From assembly GCA_003427395.1 (NCBI GenBank), contig BFEA01000195.1, positions 1,794,481 to 1,814,480 of the forward strand: 20,000 nt of DNA, read 5' to 3'. Under the pieces are notes generated by a model that worked only from the letters and a program-made list of their open reading frames with translations, made no database searches and was not told the DNA's origin. This document shows, piece after piece, positions 7,980 to 16,967 of the stretch (within the stretch, counting starts at the first letter, position 1; each line of letters starts with the position of its first letter). Source of the stretch: Chara braunii (taxonomy: Eukaryota > Streptophyta > Charophyceae > Charales > Characeae). The position numbers were made by a program, and so were the translations under genes.

Positions 7980-8381
7980 TTTTCTTCTGATTAAATAGGG
8001 ATTGAAAAGATTATGTATNGCTGATTGTTGGGCCTGCCTGTGACCTATGCGTACGTGCGGANGGCGACGTCGACANCGATGTGACTTNTGGAGGCGTTTC
8101 GGTAGTGCAGCGCATCGCGTAGGGTCCGCCTATTTAGGCGTCCGCCANAGCTAANCCCNGACTTGGGCCTAGCGCTATTGGTTACGGTATCGGACTTTNG
8201 TCGAGGAGTTTCAGGGATCNAGGTCGAGCGGCGGTGGCGNGAAAACTTCAGAGTGGTGNGAAGGGCCNGGCGGGGCTACCCCNCTTTGGTTTNGCCGTCG
8301 GCAGCATCGGAGCGGTGCNGGTGGTTAAAAGTCCTAAATGTTTTTATTTTTATCATCGTACCATTATTTTGCCCCGACGCT

Positions 8382-8431
8382 CCTTGACCTAGTCGTGATG
8401 GCGGGTCTAGAGGCCATCACGACATTCAAGG
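8382..8431. other. Strong two-part hairpin
   Basis: The perfect 11-bp arms GTCGTGATGGC/GCCATCACGAC (8392-8402/8413-8423) have a 10-base loop, and the outer arms CCTTGA/TCAAGG (8382-8387/8426-8431) add 6 bp. It is perfect on either strand, so the direction is unknown. Role unknown. Confidence 0.7.
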
Positions 8432-9436
8432 ACTTTAAGCGCGCGTGTGGGTTTGATGGATGTAAGGATTTTGGCGTGTTCGGGACGCCGATGAGCTTTT
8501 TTAGTTTCGCCCGTGTGTAGGAGTGGTGGGGTCCGTGGCCGTGGCTTCCCTTGCTTCGCTGCGGGGGCACCGCCTGCCAACCGCTACTTGTCGGGAGAGG
8601 CATAAGTTTCAGCACGCCCGCCGGGACCCGAAGAAGAGCGAGTTGTGCTCGGGCGGAGCAGCCCAAGGGCACTGAAAAAGCACACCGTGGTGCGCTCCTT
8701 GGACTGCGCCCACGGGGCTGTTTTTAGCCCGGGCTTTCAAGGTCTCAGACCAACTTGTGGTACTAACACCAGGACTAGGCCGGCTCATTTTGACCTGTGC
8801 CTAGGCCTGCAACAGGCCGGCGCCTGCGACACAGCGCTCAGCAGGCTGAGTGGGGCTTACTCTTTGGGAGCCCGAGGCGGTAGTGGAATTCCGCCTGAGC
8901 GGGGCGGGGCCGGCAAGGCAGAGGCCGGCAACATATGGATGTACCAGCTCGACTATCGGACTCGGGGGTACGGGGCGAAAGACTAATCTAACGGTCTAGT
9001 AGCTTCGTCCCTCCGAGATTTCTCTCACGACGGCGGGAGGCTGAGCCGATATCGGTCGCAGCGGGCAGAGGAACTGGCCAGACAGTGCTGCGTAGTGGGC
9101 GAGTGATAGCGCAGCGGGCAGGCGGGCGCTGTGAGAGCAGAGGAGGAGCAGTAAAGGGAGTGAGTGGACATGGACGGGATGGCGCGACAGGTGCATGCAG
9201 AGGGGGATTGGAGATGGCGGAGGGACTGGCCGGGCGCCGCCGAAGGTGTTAGTGGCGGGCTGAAACCAGACGGGGGCAAAGACTCTACGCGGAGGCAGGG
9301 CACAGCAGCGGAGGAGCCAGTGAACGAGGAAGAAATCTAAGCCGCGAAATGAATCTGGCCCTGTAGTACGCCAGGTGCGTTCAGAGTGGAAATGGAGATG
9401 GCGGGAAGTAAGCCTTGTGCAGTGGGAGAAAAACAA

Positions 9437-9466
9437 CTCGCTCGATTCTTACCGGAATCGAGCGAG
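9437..9466. other. Perfect 12-bp hairpin
   Basis: CTCGCTCGATTC (9437-9448) pairs with GAATCGAGCGAG (9455-9466) across the loop TTACCG. A T-run starts after an N at 9476, but a bacterial-style terminator is not expected in this genome. A related hairpin with the same GATTC/GAATC top lies at 9794-9815. Confidence 0.7.
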
Positions 9467-9793
9467 GGAGGGTGCNTTTTTGGGGTTATGACCCCGGACG
9501 ATTCACATGGTAGGGTCNGTTTGGCCGATTAGTTAGTAAAGTTAGAGGTAGTAGAGAAAGTTAGCTCGTCGAGCTATGGTGGGAAGGAAGGAAAATGTAG
9601 AAAGGGATGGATTTCGCTCGTTAGTAGATGAAAACGAGCAAGGGGANGGGTGGTATAAGGGTTNTTACGGTGGGCNATTATGGAATTACAATTAGATTAG
9701 GTAGTAGTTGNTAGAGTTAGAAGGTTAGTAAGAAAGAGGCNGCGCGGATATGCNGACCCGATGGTTCTGGCGGAGTGAANAAGACNGTTCCTN

Positions 9794-9815
9794 CCCGATT
9801 CCTGATGGAATCGGG
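9794..9815. other. Perfect 9-bp hairpin
   Basis: CCCGATTCC (9794-9802) pairs with GGAATCGGG (9807-9815) across TGAT. It shares the CGATTC/GAATCG arm top with the hairpin at 9437-9466. Confidence 0.65.
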
Positions 9816-10146
9816 CGNATCCAAGGTCGGGATTNNGATTTTGGGGCCTTGCGAGGANGATGGGCGNAGCAGATTCTTAATTTAAAGGAGGGATTGGGCN
9901 ATCGNGCGAGCGGAGGCTGCGCTGTGTGTGGAAAGGAGGACACCAGAGATGCGATGTATCTTCCCCNTTTCAGGNGAGGATTNATTCTCATTTTATACGT
10001 TTCGTANGTGNTGGGCAGGGNCTCNGGGTCGTGGCTATTTCAGGCTGTAATCCCGTTGTCGATCTCGNAAGCCTTACGTGAACTTGGCTACNGGNNTAGC
10101 CGGGGGCATCCAGGGAGGCGGAGTTACGAGAGTAAAGAGATGAATC

Positions 10147-10177
10147 GGGGAGAGGGAGAGAGAGAGGGAGTGGGGAG
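10147..10177 (+). other. Polypurine tract (possible PPT)
   Basis: Twenty-four uninterrupted purines (10147-10170), then T and six more purines, followed by TG at 10178. A polypurine tract directly before a TG is what one expects at the left end of a 3' LTR. The matching LTR would run about 4.4 kb to a CA near 14586, which is long, and no second copy of this boundary is in the window. It may be simple-sequence purine. Confidence 0.25.
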
Positions 10178-11013
10178 TGCTTACCACGCAGGACTCCCTT
10201 GAGAGGCAGCGTGAAGGCATGGGTGATANGGGCAGGCACGTCGAGGTGGGGACCGTCNNGTTCNGGATNTCTGTGTTGCCTGTANGCGACAANGGAAGTT
10301 GGTATNGACATCTCNGNCTATGCCTTGCTGCCTGTGTCCCGCTGGCTTTTGCCCACGGTTCCTTGCAGGTTGATATGGTCGTTGTTCGGTGTAGCCCTGT
10401 GGTAGGTGTCCCAGTGCGCCTAGCTCCATCGCGGCCATGCTACCCATCCGCTGGCCACGTCTTCCAGGTGTATCCCGCAGGTTGTTTGCTGTTGCTGATG
10501 CCTTGCGCTCCGCTTTATGATTGCCGACCTGCTGGTTNGCTNGCTCTATAATTCCCTACGGTGTACTGGCCTTGTTCGGGTGGTTGNTGGTGGCGGACTG
10601 TGTNACCATANGCTGNTGAGCACGACTGCCAAGCGCGTGTGTTAGTAAGCCNCTACATACTNCTNGGCTGTTCGGCAGGTGCAGGCTACGCGATTGCGGG
10701 GTCGCAGGGTCGGCGGACTACTGCTGCACTTTACTTGAACACTANAACAGAGCATGGCTGNTATGACTTGAGGAAGGGNCTGAGTAACGATAAGAAAGGC
10801 ATTGCGGCAAACTAAGAGGTTGTCGGGAGGTTTATTTCNGCGGTCTTACTCNAGTTTGACCAAGCCGCCGCGGTGTTCTGGCTGCCATTGCGGGGCCCTC
10901 AGGCGATTCAAGGTACCAAGGCCCTCTCCNGCGAGTCTGAGAGCACCCCTCTTGTATCTGAGAGTCTAAAAACTATCTCCTTCTGCCCTTCTTCCTCCAA
11001 GTCTAGTCTGTTN

Positions 11014-11380
11014 GTTCTGAGAGGACGGCGGCAGGCGGGATTGCAACCCGTAATCCGCGCCAAGGCCTCCGTGGGAGGTTCGCCCCACCGATTGCAGGAG
11101 CTCTGCCGGAGCCTAGGCGAGGTTCTGGAGGCAGGGAATTGAAAGGTAATCATTTGCTTTCCCTCTATATACCCTGGTATGACCCCTACCTGTACGTCCT
11201 GCTATGTTTGACTGAGTATACTGCATGCACCCCATACTTTGGCTTTGGGTTGACTGACAGGAGACAAGTCAAATTAAGTAAAGGAATGTGTGCGCAATCT
11301 CAGTTTCAGTTTTGTTGATTGCCTGAAGGCAGATTGTGAACACAAGGGGTTGCATCTGGGGGAAGGGCGGGTGAAAGGTG
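11014..11380 (+). other. Unassigned spacer before copy B
   Basis: No gene seen. A GTGGG/CCCAC stem with GGTTCG in its loop (about 11070-11090) vaguely recalls a tRNA T-arm, but no other tRNA parts are present. A G-rich purine stretch lies at 11358-11377, just before the hairpin array. Confidence 0.4.
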
Positions 11381-11410
11381 GTTTTGCTTGAGGTTGACAG
11401 GGTCCTACGG

Positions 11411-12235
11411 GGTCAGACCAGTTCCATAAGATTGGACGGCCTGACCGCTGTGTTCTATTTTTGAATTGCATGCAGAGTCAGATCAGTTCCATAAGATTGG
11501 ACGGTCTGATTGCTTTGAATTATGAGGGTTTGGTTGTGACTGACTTTTCAGGGGCCGAATCTGTACCATAAGATTGGAGGGTTTGGTTGCCATTTTGGTT
11601 GGGGTTTTGTTCTGTTTCTTTTGTTTTTGGTCGAGGAGGTCGGAGCAAGTGCATAAGATTGGACGACTCAGACCCTTATTGTTTCATTCTGAGGGATTAA
11701 TTCTCGTTGAGGTTAGGGCATGTCCATAAGATTGGACGGCCTTGGACTCATGCCGCACACAGTGGATCAGAGAGAAACAAACCTGACAGAGGACCAGATA
11801 TATTTCATAAGATTGGACGGTCTAGCCCAAAGCCTCGCACATGTTGGAACCCAAAATGTTAAATGTTGGCTATATTTTATACTATCTTATTTATGAACCG
11901 GCTAGTCAGGCATGGGTTCAAGAAGATTCCACGGCCTGGCTATAGCTTATCATGAAATGAAGAGAGTATAAATAAGAGTATAATTGAAGGTAACCCTGGG
12001 CAGGCTAAACCTTGTTCTAAGATGAGCGGCCCACTCCTATGCCCAGTTATTGAACACCAAGCTAAGAGAGGTATATATAATTTGAATATTAAATAATTTG
12101 GGGTGGCTGAGTCTCGTTCTAAGATGAACGGCTTAGTCATATGCCCAAAAGGAAGAGAGAACTAGTTGTGCAACCTGTTCGTGTATACTCAATGGCCGAG
12201 TCAAGCAGGTTCCATAAAATTGAACGGCTTGACTT
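11411..12235 (+). repeat. Array of about ten imperfect hairpins, CCATAAGATTGG family (copy B)
   Basis: This is the counterpart of the array at 32-856. Stem arms include H1 11411-11419/11438-11446, H2 11476-11484/11503-11511, H3 11553-11561/11580-11588, H4 11638-11645/11667-11674, H8 outer 11996-12002/12040-12046, H9 12105-12113/12130-12138 and H10 12198-12206/12227-12235. Pairing-preserving changes from copy A occur in H2 (G-U to A-U), H7 (G-U to G-C and U-A to U-G), H8 outer (U-A to C-G), H9 (C-G to U-G) and H10 (G-U to A-U). H6 and the H8 inner stem have lost pairs. The H7 loop core has diverged although its stem is kept. Confidence 0.8.
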
Positions 12236-12502
12236 TATGCCCTTTGTAAGCTGGGTATAGGGGAATAAAGTATCAAGAGATAGGGAACTATTGTCTGCCA
12301 AGTTGGCTTGGTGATGGTGAGAGTACTTACCTTTGTGGTTTGACCTGCATGAGACTGAGTGAGGCTACTACTTAGTTTGAGTGTTAGGTTGACAGGTAGT
12401 TGCTTTAGAGGCACGTCTTGTGCTAGAGTGATAGGAGTTAGGTCAATTCCTGCATTTTCCGAGCTAAGTTTTTTTGCTTAGATCGATTATCACATTTTTT
12501 AG

Positions 12503-13416
12503 ATTTTTTGTTATAATTGGTTTAAGATAAATTTTAGTAAGCTACTTTCTGTACGGGAAGCGCTGCCGAAATTTCTGCAAATCCAAGGAGTTAGTCAAAT
12601 TTTGACTTGTTAAAGTTCAACTTGTCTAAAGTTTATATATGACTTAGTAAAAATCTAGAAAGTCTCTTTTTCTATAGGGAGTGCTACTCAAGTTTTTGCT
12701 AATTCAAGGAGTTAGATAAAAATTGAACTTTGAAAAGTCAAAGAATATTTTTGATTTCATATTTGGGATGATATAAATTCTGAAAAGACACTTTTCCTTT
12801 GAGAAGCGTTGCCAAAAAATTTTTGATTTAGAGAAGTTAGATTATATTTTGACAGATGGTGATTTTGACGATCCATCCTGAATAGGGGAGATCCTGCCGT
12901 TAGTCTGCCTTGGCTTTGGGCTCTAGCTTAGAGGTAGACTCAAACTTGGTTGGCAGATAACCTTGAGTGAGAATGTGCTATGGAGGTTCATCCCCCATAT
13001 GTTGATGATTTAGCTTGGGCATTGACCTGTCTTATGGTACCGACTTTCGTATGACTTCGATTCAGGACTTGGATTAGCTTCAGCTTGATCCTATAAGGAT
13101 CACCTTCTATTATCACTGATAACAGGTCGGTTGCCGATTCGTCAGTTTACGATTCAAGTCCAATTTACTCCTCTCGCTCAACCTAAAGGCTTTAGCCTTG
13201 TGATTGAACTGTTTCATTGTATTTACACCCGGATTTTATTGAATGGTCATCCAACAAAACGACTGAGTATTTATTTAAGTGTTGCACGAGTGAGGCATGT
13301 ATGGCTAAAGCGAGGGGTATGAGTGCGAGGAATGGTTGAAGTTGACCATGTGTAGTGTGTGGACTTCTTGTTCAACCTTTGATGTGATTGCAGGTATGGT
13401 TGTGGTTCGACTTCAA
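12503..13416 (+). repeat. 914-bp AT-rich segment present only in copy B
   Basis: Copy A goes directly from the equivalent of 12502 to that of 13417. The first part holds three degenerate repeats with a period near 122 bases, starting at about 12555, 12677 and 12801. Each has a GGGAAGCGCTGCC-like block, a T-rich block and a GGAGTTAG-like block. From memory this style occurs in plant LTRs, but I cannot check it. The right part contains GATGTGATTG twice (13381-13390 and 13417-13426). No gene seen. It could be original sequence deleted from copy A or an insertion. Confidence 0.7.
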
Positions 13417-14434
13417 GATGTGATTGTCTGCGATTTCATTCATATATGGCTGAGAGGAGCCTCACTGTGACTGTGAGAAGTGATCGTCCTATATAATAAA
13501 CCCTTACGTATTTATAAGTGCCCTGAGTATTTGAGAGGCCTACTGTGAGTGTGAAAATAGGTTAACTGGATTATGTCTCGAGAGGGAAGGGAGGTTCCCT
13601 TTTTACCCTTGCTTTTTAGAATTTGTATGGTTGGACGTTGTAGTCCGTGGCAGCCGTCAAAGTCAAACCCCTTGACTTTCGCCTAGGCCCGGAGTGAGAC
13701 TCTTCTCCAGAGCAGTAAGAGGCAACTGCCAACACAGGTGGAGTTGTGTACCACCCACTGTGCAGAGAGTGCAGAAGAGGGTGTGTGGTTTTCAACTGCG
13801 CATGGCGGTTGTCCAGCGTCGAGAGATTAACCGTCAAGGCGCGTGTCTGCCGACACTTGAGTGATGAATACGACCATCGAGATTAACGAGGACCGTCCGA
13901 GTATAGGTACTACATGGTACGCAATCATTGTGACTTCTTGCGTACGTTTGCAGCGCGAGTCGATATGAGTTAGCCCTGCGCCCGTGCGGTTTTATCCTAA
14001 GTCACGCGCGCGGCGCCCATCCGATTTCCGCGTCGAAAAGTTATGAGTTGGCTACCGAGGGGTTAGGAGCGTTGTCGCGTTGTTTGTGTTGTGTCGTTTC
14101 GGGTGTGTGTGTCTATTTTATTTTTGTGTTCGTAAAGTGGTGTGCGCGTGGTGTGTGGGATGCGTCCTAGTCGACCGACGACGAATCGAGCTTGGAACCT
14201 CAGCCCCCCCAAGATGTCGGTTCGCGTGCAGGTCCGATAGGCGTATTACCGCGCGTACCTCCTATGCTACATCGAACGAGAAACACCCTCGGCTGGTCCA
14301 CCTCTGCGATTGCAACCGAGTAGCTTTCGTATTGTGGACTGATAGCTCGACGGGGATTCGCCCACCGAAGGGAGGTGACAGCTCACGTAAGGTGGAGGTA
14401 AGTTGTGCCTCGCGTAGGCCCTATCCTATCGTAG
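13417..14434 (+). other. Leader or LTR-like non-coding region (copy B)
   Basis: Counterpart of 1116-2134. The TATA-like box at 13490-13496 and the 8-bp hairpin (13659-13666/13672-13679) are conserved. No gene is called. A frame near 14200-14430 is open in both copies but changes amino acids freely. Confidence 0.5.
13490..13496 (+). promoter_or_regulatory. TATA-like box (copy B)
   Basis: TATATAA in the same context as at 1188-1194. It is identical in both copies while flanking bases have changed. The hairpin just upstream has gained one mismatch. Confidence 0.4.
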
Positions 14435-14588
14435 GGGCTCGCGAGAGGTATGGCCGGCGCACTCGGCCGGAGCGGCCTAAGGAAGCTCCATTTGCGCGTT
14501 CGTGACGAGGTTGGTCCAACTCCTGAGTGACGCGGCCTAGAGGGTCCCGCGCTGCTATGTGTGGTGCCGGACCGATGCGCCCGACAGG

Positions 14589-14606
14589 TGGCGCCGTTGT
14601 CGGGGA
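14589..14606 (+). other. Primer-binding site, tRNA-Asp type
   Basis: TGGCGCCGTTGTCGGGGA matches the complement of the plant tRNA-Asp 3' end at 17 of 18 bases; the one difference (T for C) would still pair as G-U. Many plant Ty3/gypsy elements use this primer. The bases before it, CCGACAGG, would put an LTR end CA at 14585-14586. This is the clearest sign that the unit is an LTR retroelement on the plus strand. The match is from memory of the tRNA family. Confidence 0.7.
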
Positions 14607-14797
14607 TAACGGTCGCCTACCATTATCCCTGGTGGGACGACGTCCGGGTACGGGAGTGTGAGAACGAGGCAAAATGAGAGGTTTTTGTTGAGCTGTTATG
14701 GTTGATCAATAAAAGGCGTTGGATAGGAAGCGAGTGAGGGATTGATTGTGTGAGTGGGTTCTGGTTCGGTGCAATAAGGGTGGCCCGATAGGGATAA

Positions 14798-14879
14798 ACT
14801 TTGACTATGTGCCCTCGTAAATTGACTATGCCCGTACGTACTTTGACTATGCACTTGCGTACTTTGACTAGTATGACGG
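14798..14879 (+). repeat. Short tandem repeat, about 20 bases x 4
   Basis: Four degenerate units of 19-23 bases share the core TTTGACTATG and a CGTA-like end (starts 14798, 14821, 14840, 14861). It lies 3' of the primer-binding site. No function evident. Confidence 0.75.
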
Positions 14880-15224
14880 TAGTTGGAGTGATACACCTTC
14901 TGACCCCGATAGTTGATGGGTTTGGGCGATGATTGGTATGTTTGATACACCTAAGGTAGGATGAGGCGGTATCAACAAAGTTAAGTGTGGTGGTTGCAGA
15001 AGTTGGCCGTAAGGTGCCCATAATGGATAAGGGAAGTTACCCGAGCGGTCAAAGGTGCAATATAGCACCTTGGCGGGGCATAGAATGAGTAAAGGAAGCC
15101 TATTGTGTTAGAGGTCATCAAGGGACCTCAAGAAGAGTTAGGCTAGGGATGTCGAAAGCTTGTACGAGTATGGATCGGGTTCCTCGAGTCTGGGTTTTTA
15201 GCAGTCGGTTGGGTTGTATAGCCA

Positions 15225-15827
15225 GGGAAGTCTGAGGCCTGTCCTGTGTGGCATGTTTGGATTAGGCGCATAAGGCAGTAAAGAGATGCAGTGAGTACCG
15301 TGGTAAGGCCCCAATAGAAAGGCTCACGAGAAGTAGTAGACTTGTATGGCGCCTAATAACGGAGGGTATACCATGTTATTTATGGTAAACCATTGCTTTG
15401 AGCCCCTTCCCAATTTGGACCATCCACTTAGGAAGCTAAGAGACTTGAGACCATATGTTTTGAGGATGTCATTTTTAGTCGTATATTGGACTCATCCATG
15501 GATGTCAGGCTTTATAAGCCTAAATTACGCCTAAGTGTAGAATTATATGTTTAAGTAGATACCCCTTTCAGGAGTATCTCGTGCGGATTATTTTATTGGG
15601 GTTATATTGGGACTTTGTCAGTCTGTAGGAATTTATATGAATGTCCCCAGTCCAGCAGCTGGCTCATAGTTTGCCACTAAGTCTGTACGGCTGAATCGCA
15701 CTTCCCAGAGGAGCAAGGATTGTTAGTTTAATAACGGAAGGCGCATGCTGGACGTTTGTCTGTGATGGGCGGAACCTAGACAAAGCAAAGCCAACTCAGG
15801 ATTTCTTATGCACGGGAAGACCCGCGT
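15225..15827 (+). other. Non-coding leader before ORF1 (copy B)
   Basis: Counterpart of 2136-2736. It is well conserved in sequence but has no long frame that is open in both copies. Nothing else seen. Confidence 0.5.
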
Positions 15828-16439
15828 ATGCTCAGGCCAATGGAGAAAGAGGGAGGGCTCGAGGTGTCTTTGCCCAGGCGGGTCAGAGCAGGAGAGTACA
15901 TCTCTTCATGGTGGGGCATGTTGATGGGCACAAACATCTTTATCTGGATCGAGTCTGGGTTTGATGATGGACGGGAATGTGCGATTGTAAGGGTGACGTT
16001 GTACGCCTCGCCCTCATTTTGGATCGAGCATGGGATAGAGTTGGCGCTCGGGCATAGGAGCCTGCTTGCTAAGCCTTTGAAGGTAGTCGAGGCAGCCGCG
16101 GCGAAGTGGGCAAAGGAGATGTCTCGTGATGGGGAAAAGCGAGTACTAACCCGCGTAAGGATCGAGGGCGCTGGAGAGTTCGGACTTCCATCTGCTCCGC
16201 TGCGAGTAATCCTGCCTAAGTTTCTGATAGAGAAGAGTTTTGGTGGGCAGGCGAGGGTGGAGGCGACGTCTGAAGCTGCTTTGAGGGCGCGACACTGGGA
16301 GTACGGACGTTATACATGTGAACTGATATATGGCCTGTACTTAGACCCAAAATTTTCCCCTCCTAGTCAGTGGCTCAGGAACACGGCCAGTGCCCCCAGA
16401 TCTCCGCGCCTTGCTATTCCAAGGAAGGAACCTGTCTAG
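15828..16439 (+). CDS. ORF1, unrecognised protein with altered C-terminus (copy B)
   Basis: Starts at the ATG shared with copy A (2737). The first 188 residues match copy A with 18 or so substitutions and no indels. After LRNTA the frame crosses the junction where 419 bp are missing and ends in a short different tail of about 15 residues, instead of copy A's acidic tail. The family is unknown. Confidence 0.5.
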   Translation: MLRPMEKEGGLEVSLPRRVRAGEYISSWWGMLMGTNIFIWIESGFDDGRECAIVRVTLYASPSFWIEHGIELALGHRSLLAKPLKVVEAAAAKWAKEMSRDGEKRVLTRVRIEGAGEFGLPSAPLRVILPKFLIEKSFGGQARVEATSEAALRARHWEYGRYTCELIYGLYLDPKFSPPSQWLRNTASAPRSPRLAIPRKEPV

Positions 16440-16614
16440 CTTCCTGCGTGATTTTCTGGATTTTAGCCTTACGAAGATGTGGGGCAAGAAGGCGATGCGG
16501 TACATATTCCCCTTGTTCGTTTGTGAGGGGCTAAGTGAGGAGGTATATGCCCTCAAGCAGAAGGCAGAGACGCGGGATGAGTTGGAGAGTTCCCTAAAAC
16601 TCACATTTCGTTAA
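16390..16614 (+). pseudogene. Gag-like 5' fragment, cut by MITE-like insertion (copy B)
   Basis: Equivalent to 3718-3924 of copy A. The start ATG is GTG here, so the first in-frame ATG is at the KMWGKK motif. The frame is open through the capsid-like pattern to about residue 69 and then enters the inserted element at 16598, stopping at 16612-16614. Confidence 0.65.
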
Positions 16615-16963
16615 AAATGACATTTTTTTCTTAATTCACGAAATTGAGCGTACAAAAAAACAACATTTTTTAGTGTTTTTTTGTCCCCATGACGTCGGAT
16701 CATCATGTCATCGGGTGTCGTGGCGACTCCCGATAATCTGACCATAGGATGTTTGTTAACGGTACTTTACGTTGAGATACATCAGATGGACAAAGTGAGA
16801 TAACCACTTTCGCACCCGATGAGCAATGAAATTTCGAAAAGAATGTCAATTTTAACGAAATGTCAGTTCTAAGGCGACCAAGAGTCCCCCCTCGCATCGG
16901 ATGTTTGTTAACGGTACTTTACGTGAATTTCGAAAAAATGTCAGTTTTAACGAAATGTCAGTT
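16598..16963. mobile_element. 366-bp MITE-like insertion in gag (copy B)
   Basis: The ends are inverted repeats of about 35 bases: AACTCACATTTCGTTAAAA at the left and its near-complement TTTTAACGAAATGTCAGTT at the right, followed inward by matching ACATTTTTT and AATTCACG blocks. The direct repeat CTAA flanks it (16594-16597 and 16964-16967), and copy A has the empty site with a single CTAA at about 3926-3929. There is no transposase. Inside, a second right end (about 16825-16868) and a repeated GGATGTTTGTTAACGG block show an internal duplication. The 4-bp target duplication fits no superfamily firmly. Confidence 0.8.
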
Positions 16964-16967
16964 CTAA

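Larger units (their letters stand above)
7980..11013 (+). other. GC-rich, N-speckled region without a recognisable gene
   Basis: Dozens of isolated single Ns occur here and almost nowhere else in the window. Short open frames exist on both strands, but none looks like a known protein and many are broken by Ns. Features seen are strong hairpins (8382-8431, 9437-9466, 9562-9576, 9794-9815), a degenerate direct repeat (9188-9220 and 9372-9404, 28 of 33 bases equal) and a purine tract at 10147-10170. The isolated Ns suggest ambiguous consensus from collapsed repeats or polymorphic copies. Confidence 0.5.
1..11380 (+). repeat. Tandem unit, copy A (retroelement-derived)
   Basis: The sequence starting at 1 reappears in the same orientation at 11381, and the match continues through 6979 (equivalent to 20000), interrupted only by large indels. 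The true left end may lie before the window. The order is hairpin array, leader, ORF1, gag-like region, then a long non-coding stretch. About 32 substitutions over some 565 aligned bases of ORF1 (counted by eye) give roughly 6% divergence. Whether 6980-11380 also belongs to the repeated unit cannot be seen, because copy B is cut off there. The unit could be a tandem retroelement array sharing LTRs, or a large satellite-like repeat that captured retroelement sequence. Confidence 0.85.
14435..15224 (+). other. 790-bp segment present only in copy B, with primer-binding site
   Basis: Absent from copy A at 2135. It contains the tRNA-Asp-type primer-binding site (14589-14606), a short tandem repeat (14798-14879) and otherwise non-coding sequence. 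If the PBS is real, an LTR 3' end lies just before it (a CA at 14585-14586), and copy A has lost this boundary. Confidence 0.65.

Noticed and set aside
8163-8986. Open frames of 60-113 codons in the N-rich region
   Set aside because: They contain ambiguous bases, have no recognisable motifs, and fit chance in GC-rich sequence.
9188-9404. 33-base degenerate direct repeat (9188-9220 and 9372-9404)
   Set aside because: 28 of 33 bases agree, but it is purine-rich and isolated, so low-complexity similarity is a sufficient explanation.
11060-11095. tRNA T-arm-like stem with GGTTCG
   Set aside because: The loop is one base too long, the conserved A is missing, and no acceptor, D or anticodon arms are found nearby.
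10178-14586. A 4.4-kb LTR from the TG after the purine tract to the CA before the PBS
   Set aside because: The ends are compatible with TG/CA, but no second copy of the boundary is in the window and no target duplication can be checked; left as a weak possibility.
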